NCBI RefSeq assembly: GCF_000455205.1
Contig: NZ_AUWQ01000028.1
Span: 32,520 to 96,519 of the forward strand
Direction: 5' to 3'
DNA: 64,000 nucleotides
DNA from: Mycobacterium sp. UM_CSW
GTDB lineage: Bacteria; Actinomycetota; Actinomycetes; Mycobacteriales; Mycobacteriaceae
Shown: positions 58,569 through 64,000 of the stretch, piece after piece
Position numbering within the stretch: position 1 is the first letter of the stretch
Layout: each line of letters begins with the position of its first letter
Program-made: the position numbers and the translations under genes
Notes under the pieces: generated by a model
What the model was told of the DNA's origin: nothing
What the model saw: the letters and a program-made list of their open reading frames with translations, nothing else
Database searches by the model: none

Positions 58569-60014
58569 TCACGCCGCCTGCACAAGCGCTTCCGCCCCAA
58601 CAGCGGTCTTGGCCGCGCGCCGCGCGGCGGGCGTGCGCACATAGGCGAACCACGTGATCACCGCACACAGCACGTAGAAGCCCAGAAATACCCAGAACGC
58701 CGTCGTCGCCGATTTCGCCGGCGAGAGGTATGACGCGCGCAGCACGACGTTGATGCCGACGCCGCCGAGCGCGCCGATGGCCCCGGCGATTCCGATCAGC
58801 GCGCCCGACATCCGGCGCGACCAGTCGGCCTTCTCCCCCGGGCTGAGACCGTCGAGGCTCTGCGCCTTGGCGTCGAAGATCGACGGAATCATCTTGTATA
58901 CCGACCCATTTCCGATCCCGGACAGGATGAACAGCGCGACGAACCCCGCAACATAGGCGAGCAGCACGCCGCCGGAGGGGGCGCGATGTTTGGCGTCGCC
59001 CATCGCGCCGAACGCCACCAGCCAGCCGGCCGCAGCGATCATCGTGGCGAAGGTGTACAGCGTGACCTTGCTGCCGCCGATGCGATCGGACAGCCAGCCG
59101 CCGACCGGCCGCACGATCGAACCCAGCAGAGGCCCGATGAACGCGATCTGCGCCGCATGCAACGCCGCCTGCGCCGTCATGGCCGGGGTCACTTTGGCGC
59201 CGTGACTGAGGTTGGCCAGAAAGCTGATTTGCAGAACCTGACCGAACGCGAACGAGAAGCCGATGAACGATCCGAACGTGCCGATGTAGAGCACGGCGAT
59301 CAGCCACGAATCGCGGTATGCCATCACGTCGATCATCGAGCGGCCGTTGGTGCGCTGGTTGGTCAGGTTGTCCATGAACAGCGCGGCGCCAACCGCCGCG
59401 ACGGACAGGAGCACCAAATACACCGCGCACACCCAGTGCGGGGAACGGTTGCCCGCGGTCGCGATCACCAACAGTCCGACGACTTGGATCATCGCGACGC
59501 CGATGTTTCCGCCACCGGCGTTCAGACCCAGCGCCCACCCCTTGAGCCGCTGGGGATAGAAGGCATTGATGTTGGTCATCGACGACGCGAAGTTGCCCCC
59601 GCCCAGCCCGGCGACCGCCGCCACGACCATGAACGTGGTGTAGGACGTGTGCGGGTGGGCCATGAAATACAGCGTCAACGCCGTTGGGATCACGAGCACT
59701 ATCGCGGAGAACACGGTCCAGTTTCGTCCGCCAAATGTTGCGGTCGCGAACGTGTAGGGCAGGCGCAGAATCGCTCCGACCAGCGTCGGCATCGCGACCA
59801 GAAAGAACTTTCCGGCGGCATCGATGTGGTAGACGCTCTGGGGCATGAATAGGACCATCACCGACCAGATCGACCAGACCGAAAACCCGACGTGCTCGGC
59901 GAAGATGGACCAGATCAGGTTGCGGCGCGCGATCTTCGCTCCGCCGTTGTTCCAGGCGTCGACGTCTTCGGCGTCCCAGTCATCGATCGTGTGTTGGCGC
60001 GTCAGTAGCGGCAT
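58569..60014 (-). CDS. narK: Nitrate/nitrite transporter, NarK type
   Basis: 481 aa MFS protein of the nitrate/nitrite porter family. The nitrate signature motifs GLGGGNFASSMTNINAFYP and a second GVGINVVLRASY-type segment are visible (NNP members carry two Gly-rich motifs), with Arg in TM2 and TM8 regions. The conserved N terminus WDAEDVDAWNNGGAKIARRN supports the ATG at 60014. It exchanges or imports nitrate and nitrite. No nitrate reductase genes are in the window. Confidence 0.92.
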   Translation of the reverse strand: MPLLTRQHTIDDWDAEDVDAWNNGGAKIARRNLIWSIFAEHVGFSVWSIWSVMVLFMPQSVYHIDAAGKFFLVAMPTLVGAILRLPYTFATATFGGRNWTVFSAIVLVIPTALTLYFMAHPHTSYTTFMVVAAVAGLGGGNFASSMTNINAFYPQRLKGWALGLNAGGGNIGVAMIQVVGLLVIATAGNRSPHWVCAVYLVLLSVAAVGAALFMDNLTNQRTNGRSMIDVMAYRDSWLIAVLYIGTFGSFIGFSFAFGQVLQISFLANLSHGAKVTPAMTAQAALHAAQIAFIGPLLGSIVRPVGGWLSDRIGGSKVTLYTFATMIAAAGWLVAFGAMGDAKHRAPSGGVLLAYVAGFVALFILSGIGNGSVYKMIPSIFDAKAQSLDGLSPGEKADWSRRMSGALIGIAGAIGALGGVGINVVLRASYLSPAKSATTAFWVFLGFYVLCAVITWFAYVRTPAARRAAKTAVGAEALVQAA

Positions 60015-60223
60015 GCGAGCACCGTAGGAAAGTGTTGTTGCGGCAAGGCTTGCCCGCGATGACCTACTTGCTACAAGCCAATCACAAACCGGCACTCGGG
60101 CCCTGTGAGGTAGATGGCGGATCGACCCGTGCCCCTGCGGACTTTGCGGGTCCCGGCTGCGGTGGACCGGGACGAAATGCCAAGCGGTGCAGGGACAGAC
60201 GAAAATTATTGTGGGCGTTGCTG

Positions 60224-60619
60224 TCAGCGACGCGACGGCTGCCGGTTGGTGCTGCGCCGGCGTCCCAGCAGCACGCAGAACAAGGCGAGCCCCGCCAGCA
60301 GCGGGTGAACGATGCGGTCGCGCATGTCGACCGGCACCACGCCCATCAGGTCCGTGCCATGAAATGCCTCAAGCCCGGTCGCCACGGCATAGACGAGTCC
60401 GACCGTCAGCGCTGCCGCGGAGGCGGCTCGGGGGTATGCGATACCGACCGCGAGCACGACGACCATCGCCAGCTGCCAGACCGATCGCCAGCCGTCTCCG
60501 GGCAGGTTGAAACTGGCCCCCGCCACCAGCGTTGAGGTGGCGCGCACCCCGAGAAATAGCCCAACAACGACGCAGTACCAGCGCGGTGCGCTCGTCGTGC
60601 CCGTCCAGCCAGAGCTCAT
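60224..60619 (-). CDS. Small integral membrane protein
   Basis: 131 aa with four hydrophobic segments (WYCVVVGLFLGVRA, LAMVVVLAVGIAYP, ALTVGLVYAVATGLEAF and HPLLAGLALFCVLLGR). The pattern resembles DUF4383- or DoxX-like small membrane proteins, but I cannot assign one with confidence. It is divergent from the TetR gene with 64 bases between starts, and a 39-bp palindrome lies immediately upstream, so it is the presumed target of that repressor. A TetR-controlled membrane protein may act in stress or drug response. Confidence 0.75.
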   Translation of the reverse strand: MSSGWTGTTSAPRWYCVVVGLFLGVRATSTLVAGASFNLPGDGWRSVWQLAMVVVLAVGIAYPRAASAAALTVGLVYAVATGLEAFHGTDLMGVVPVDMRDRIVHPLLAGLALFCVLLGRRRSTNRQPSRR

Positions 60620-60631
60620 CGGGAGCTCCTT

Positions 60632-60670
60632 TCAAATCCGTTACTGCCACGGCGGCAGTAACGGATTTGA
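60632..60670. promoter_or_regulatory. 39-bp perfect inverted repeat (TetR operator 1)
   Basis: Arms TCAAATCCGTTACTGCC (60632-60648) and GGCAGTAACGGATTTGA (60654-60670) are perfectly complementary around ACGGC. It lies 12 bases before the start of the small membrane protein gene and contains the ACTGCC/GGCAGT core repeated in operator 2. Confidence 0.82.
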
Positions 60671-60692
60671 CTATACTGCCACTGTGGCAGTA
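60671..60692 (+). promoter_or_regulatory. -10 box and palindrome over the TetR start (operator 2)
   Basis: TACTGCCAC-T-GTGGCAGTA (60674-60692) is a perfect 19-bp palindrome containing the GTG start at 60684. TATACT at 60672-60677 ends six bases before that GTG, so the mRNA is probably leaderless and repressor binding would cover promoter and start codon. Confidence 0.72.
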
Positions 60693-61307
60693 ACGGGAGT
60701 GGCGAGTGGCCGGGACTCCGGTCCCCCGCGACGGCGCCGTCGCGCTCCAGCGGAGGCCCGCCGCGAAATCCTCGAGGCGGCGGCCGCGTTGCTGGCCGAG
60801 CAGCCTGCCCACGCGGTCAGCGTGGCCGCGATCATGGATCGAACCACGCTGTCGCGCAAGTCCTTTTATGTCTATTTCCGCGACCGCGCCGAACTGATCG
60901 GCGCACTGGTGCGGCCCCTGCGGCTCGAGGCGGACGCGGCCCTGGCCCAATGGCGCCGGGCTGAGGATCCGGTCGCGGCCGGGCGTGAGGCGCTGCTGAG
61001 CGCGGCGCACACCTACCGCCGGCACGGGTCAATTCTGCGTGCGGTGTTCTGGTCGTCGGGCACTGATCCCGAGGTGGCCGCGGCCCGCTCGGCGCTGATC
61101 GACCCGGTAATCGACGTCGCCGAAGCGATCATTGACGGCGCGAACAGCAAGCTTGACGATCCCCGCGCGGTCGCGACGGCGCTGGTGACCATGAACGTTC
61201 ACCGGCTGCTGACGTTGACGCCCGACACCTCCGACGCGGAAATGCATGCGCTCGTAGATACATTGGCCACGATCTGGGAACGTGCGCTTTATTCAGGCAA
61301 CGGTTAG
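60684..61307 (+). CDS. TetR-family transcriptional regulator
   Basis: 207 aa from GTG 60684; GTG 60699 is a possible alternative. The N-terminal HTH contains AEARREILEAAAALLAEQ, VSVAAIMDRTTLSRKSFYVYF (21 positions, helices 2-3, split here) and DRAELIGALV. The C-terminal ligand domain resembles EthR-type regulators. Two palindromes sharing the core ACTGCC/GGCAGT lie in front, one over its own start, so it should repress itself and the divergent membrane protein. Confidence 0.9.
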   Translation: MAVTGVASGRDSGPPRRRRRAPAEARREILEAAAALLAEQPAHAVSVAAIMDRTTLSRKSFYVYFRDRAELIGALVRPLRLEADAALAQWRRAEDPVAAGREALLSAAHTYRRHGSILRAVFWSSGTDPEVAAARSALIDPVIDVAEAIIDGANSKLDDPRAVATALVTMNVHRLLTLTPDTSDAEMHALVDTLATIWERALYSGNG

Positions 61308-61318
61308 CCCGGCCCGGA

Positions 61319-62221
61319 TCAGCGCGTCGACGCTCGACGCCGTGGCGGGCGATGCGCCGCTTGCACGTCGGCGTTGGCCAGCGTCTGCGCCTGAGCGGCC
61401 AACGTCGACGCCCTGTTGGCATGCGCGATTGCCTCGGGTTCGTTCGTCGTTTCCTTGCCGTGCGCCGCGTGCAAATGCCGTTGCGCCTCTTCCAACCGGC
61501 GCTGCGCCTCGGTGCCGACGCTCTGGCGGTGCCTGCCCACGTAGTCGGTGATCTGGCGCATCCTGGCGTCCGCGGTGGACAAGGCTTGCGCCAACGAGCT
61601 CGCTTCGATGCTCGCCTGCCCGTCGCCGGCGTCGACCCGCTGCACGGCGCGCCGGCGCCGACGACGGCGATAGAGCACGAGAACCACCACGACGACGATC
61701 ACAGCGACGATGACGCCGATCGCGATCAGCAGCCAGATCCGTTTGGACGAGCTTGGCGCTTTGTTCAACCCGTCAGCCGCGGCGACGGCGGCACCGCGCC
61801 AGTCTTTCGCGTTCACCGCTGGTTCAATCTTGTTGCTGCGCAAGCTGTTCAGCTCGGCCGCCGTGAGGCCCTCCATGTTCGGCGGGGCGGTGAACGCGTA
61901 CAGCTTGGTGTTCGTTGCCACCGCAAGCAGGGCGTCGTAGTCGCCCATCGCGCTCGTGCTGCGGGTTCGGTCGGCCCAGTTCTCGGGCTTGAACCTAGAA
62001 AAGTTGTCGACGTAGACCACCCACAGTTGAATGTGCCGATCGCGGTATAGCCGGTCGATCGCCGAGCTGACCGCCGCCCGGTCCGAGTCCGTCAGCGCCC
62101 CCGTGTTGTCGGTGATGTGCTCGGTGAGCCTGGACGGCGGCTGCGCCACGACGGGCGTCGCCCACAGCAGCCCCGCCGTGAGGATCGTCAGGACCACACC
62201 GAACAGGCGAACAGCGCGCAT
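61319..62221 (-). CDS. TPM-domain (YgcG-like) membrane protein, short form
   Basis: 300 aa. A signal peptide (RLFGVVLTILTAGLLWATPVVA) is followed by a TPM domain (HITDNTGALTDSDRAAVSSA, DRHIQLWVVYVDNF) and a TM helix (IWLLIAIGVIVAVIVVVVVLVL) with an Arg run after it. A cytoplasmic helical tail (about 200-300) ends in RPPRRRASTR. Mycobacterial homologues as I remember them are about twice as long, with more helices after this point, so this copy may be truncated. It ends 11 bases from the convergent TetR gene. Confidence 0.85.
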   Translation of the reverse strand: MRAVRLFGVVLTILTAGLLWATPVVAQPPSRLTEHITDNTGALTDSDRAAVSSAIDRLYRDRHIQLWVVYVDNFSRFKPENWADRTRSTSAMGDYDALLAVATNTKLYAFTAPPNMEGLTAAELNSLRSNKIEPAVNAKDWRGAAVAAADGLNKAPSSSKRIWLLIAIGVIVAVIVVVVVLVLYRRRRRRRAVQRVDAGDGQASIEASSLAQALSTADARMRQITDYVGRHRQSVGTEAQRRLEEAQRHLHAAHGKETTNEPEAIAHANRASTLAAQAQTLANADVQAAHRPPRRRASTR

Positions 62222-62336
62222 ACCGGTAATTTAGCCCGCCGCCGGCCGCCGCCCGGCGGGTCGCCACCGCGCCAAGCGCCGACCGCACCATCACCTGCCG
62301 TCGGCGACCGGCGTTCAATGCACTAATTTTCCTCGG

Positions 62337-63326
62337 GTGACGTTCTCAGCTACTGGCGCAGTCGCGCGCTGGATCGCCCCTCTCCTAACGGTTGCGACGG
62401 TTGCCGGAATCGGTTTTCTCGGGGACCGGGCCCCGGCGGTGCGGTTGGTCGATGACGCCAATCCGTTGGCCGGCATGCCCTTTCACGTCAATCCGAACTC
62501 GGCAGCCATGCGTGCGGCACAGCATGCCGATCCGCCGAGTTCCGAATTGACCGCCATCGCCAACACGCCGCAGACGTACTGGATCGTCCCGGGCTCGTCC
62601 GCGTCGACGGTCGCGAAGTACACCGGCGACGCGGCGGCCGCCGGCGCCATCCCGGTCCTGGCGATCTACGGAATTCCGCACCGCGACTGCGGCAGCTTCG
62701 CCGCGGGCGGCATGGCGACGGCCGACGACTACCGCGGCTGGATCGACGGGATCGCATCCCAGGTGGGTGGTACGCGGACGGCGATCATCCTCGAGCCCGA
62801 CGCGCTGGCCATGGCCGACTGCCTGTCGGCCGACCAGCGCCAGGAACGCTACGACTTGATTCGCTATGCCGTCGACACGCTGACGCGCAGTCCGGCGACG
62901 GCCGTGTACGTCGACGGTGGTCACTTGCGCTGGCACAGCGCCGAGGACATGGCCGCCCGGCTCAACAAGGTCGATGTCGCCCGCGCGCGGGGTTTCAGCC
63001 TCAACACCGCCAACTTCTACACCACCGGGGACGAAATCGGTTACGGAGAAGCGATTTCGGGGCTGACGAACGGTTCGCACTACGTGATCGACACGTCGCG
63101 CAACGGCGCCGGGCCGGCGCCCGACTCCGGGCTCAACTGGTGCAACCCCAGCGGCCGCGGGCTCGGCGCTCCCCCGACCACCGCGACCGCGGGCGCGCAC
63201 GCCGACGCCTATCTGTGGATCAAACGTCCCGGCGAGTCCGACGGAACATGCGACAAAGGTGATCCCCCGGCGGGCACCTTCGTGAGCCAGTACGCCATCG
63301 ATCTGGCCCACGCGGCGGGCTCATAA
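62337..63326 (+). CDS. Glycoside hydrolase family 6 (cellulase-like), exported
   Basis: 329 aa. A membrane-type signal segment (RWIAPLLTVATVAGIGFLG) precedes a GH6 barrel. Markers are the substrate-loop IYGIPHRDCGSFAAGG with the Asp near Cys, the catalytic-acid motif IILEPDALAMADC, AVYVDGGHLRWH and LWIKRPGESDG. GH6 enzymes cut beta-1,4-glucans with inversion; M. tuberculosis CelA1 is a relative. The GTG start lacks a ribosome site and TAATTT ends seven bases before it, so it may be leaderless. The natural substrate in mycobacteria is uncertain. Confidence 0.9.
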   Translation: MTFSATGAVARWIAPLLTVATVAGIGFLGDRAPAVRLVDDANPLAGMPFHVNPNSAAMRAAQHADPPSSELTAIANTPQTYWIVPGSSASTVAKYTGDAAAAGAIPVLAIYGIPHRDCGSFAAGGMATADDYRGWIDGIASQVGGTRTAIILEPDALAMADCLSADQRQERYDLIRYAVDTLTRSPATAVYVDGGHLRWHSAEDMAARLNKVDVARARGFSLNTANFYTTGDEIGYGEAISGLTNGSHYVIDTSRNGAGPAPDSGLNWCNPSGRGLGAPPTTATAGAHADAYLWIKRPGESDGTCDKGDPPAGTFVSQYAIDLAHAAGS

Positions 63327-63472
63327 GCGCGTCTCGTCGAGCGGTCATCGCAGCCGCGTGGCGCAAAGAAACCCCACCTCTATACGGAAATACCTGGGCT
63401 ATACAGACCCGGGTCTTGTTAAATACAGTTTGCCGGTTCGAGTCACCCCGATGACGTTGAGGGGAGCCGCAG

Positions 63473-64000
63473 ATGTCGAGTTACTTGATCGCAGCACCGG
63501 AGGCGTTGGCCGCGGCCTCGGCGGATTTGAACGGAATCGGGGAGGCGATCAAAGAGGCTACGGCGTCGTGGGCCCCGCCGACCACGGGGATTGCGCCGGC
63601 TGCTGCCGACGAGGTGTCCGCCGCGATTGCGCGGCTGTTCGGCAACTACGCGCAGACGTATCAGACGTTAGGCGCCCAAGCGGTCGCGTTTCAGCAGCAG
63701 TTCATGCAGGCCCTGAGCGGCGGCGCCGGCACATACGCGGCCGCTGAGGCCACCAGCGCAGCGATCCTCGGGCTCCCCGGCCTGCGGGCCGTGGAGCGGA
63801 ACCTGCTGGACACGTTCAATGCCTACGCACTGACGTTTACCGGCCGGCCGCTGATCGGCAACGGCGCCAACGCCGCCCCCGGAACCAGCGGCGCCGGAGG
63901 GCCCGGCGGCTGGTTGCTCGGTTCCGGCGGGGCCGGCGGTTCCGGGGCGGCCGGTAACGCCGGCGGACCTGGCGGGCCCGCGGGGCTGATCGGCACGGGT
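63473..64000 (+). CDS. PE_PGRS family protein (3' partial)
   Basis: 176 codons to the window edge, still open. The PE domain (MSSYLIAAPEALAAASADL ... ADEVSAAIARLFGNYAQTYQ ... QAVAFQQQFMQALSGG, split) runs to about residue 98. A linker with ERNLLDTFNAYALTFTGRPLIGNG follows, and Gly-Ala-rich PGRS sequence begins (GAGGPGGWLLGSGGAGGSG). PE targets it to ESX-5 export; PGRS parts sit on the cell surface. The ATG has GGGGAG upstream. It is in the same orientation as the GH6 gene, 146 bases downstream. Confidence 0.93.
   Translation, partial: MSSYLIAAPEALAAASADLNGIGEAIKEATASWAPPTTGIAPAAADEVSAAIARLFGNYAQTYQTLGAQAVAFQQQFMQALSGGAGTYAAAEATSAAILGLPGLRAVERNLLDTFNAYALTFTGRPLIGNGANAAPGTSGAGGPGGWLLGSGGAGGSGAAGNAGGPGGPAGLIGTG

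Noticed and set aside
63415-63460. Possible tRNA (GGTTCGAGTC, T-loop-like)
   Set aside because: The flanking GCCGG and CACCC do not pair into a T stem and no acceptor or anticodon stem can be formed around it.

Overview
The window is chromosomal DNA from a Mycobacterium. The signs are high GC, two PE-family genes (one opening into a PGRS domain), GTG and TTG starts, DUF3072, a TIGR03085-type protein, an F420-dependent oxidoreductase, an EmbR-type regulator beside a Ser/Thr kinase, and a PknH-sensor lipoprotein. A PE_PGRS gene points to a slow grower outside the M. avium complex; that placement is inference. I see no rRNA, tRNA, CRISPR array, insertion sequence or prophage.

Layout. 1-2.3 kb: a detached MgtE-type regulatory domain (5' end outside the window) overlapping an Nramp-like transporter, probably a Mg2+ uptake pair. 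2.4-11 kb: housekeeping and transport genes, including an Excalibur protein, an MFS carrier with divergent GntR regulator, htpG, an acyl-CoA ligase/thioesterase pair and a VIT1/CCC1 transporter. 11-19.4 kb: two Gly-Gly-Pro exported proteins, an F420 oxidoreductase, a leaderless XRE/nucleotidyltransferase toxin-antitoxin-like pair, a methyltransferase, a GlxA-type regulator, an MFS exporter, a DJ-1/PfpI protein, BrkB and DUF3072. 19.5-25.7 kb: a tight four-gene minus-strand lipid operon (FAAL-ACP-reductase megasynthase, diiron protein, alpha/beta hydrolase, Fe-S flavoprotein reductase). 26.2-29.7 kb: an orphan ribbon-helix-helix-like protein, a lipid kinase, an SDR and a DMT permease.

29.7-38.2 kb is a signalling island: a membrane Ser/Thr kinase and an EmbR-like BTAD-FHA regulator on the minus strand, facing six exported proteins and lipoproteins. 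These include a free-standing PknD-like propeller and a free-standing PknH_C sensor domain. Two promoters in the island carry three CGCAAG-type direct repeats at exact 11-bp spacing, the architecture bound by SARP/BTAD regulators, so a kinase-regulator-exported protein circuit is likely.

38.6-53.9 kb is one uninterrupted gene of 5097 codons. Its N-terminal quarter is a winged helix, a BTAD domain, a class III nucleotidyl cyclase, a STAND-like NTPase and a TPR region. The rest is an array of about 28 NTF2/SnoaL-like domains: two divergent leading domains and then 13 tandem units of about 270 aa, each made of two domains. This is the most unusual object in the window.

53.9-64 kb: a VIT/vWA/DUF4349 membrane protein co-transcribed with a MerR regulator behind a double palindrome, a PE protein with a zincin-like HEEVH motif, a NarK-type nitrate transporter, a small membrane protein and TetR regulator sharing large palindromes, a TPM-domain protein, a GH6 cellulase-like enzyme and the start of a PE_PGRS gene.
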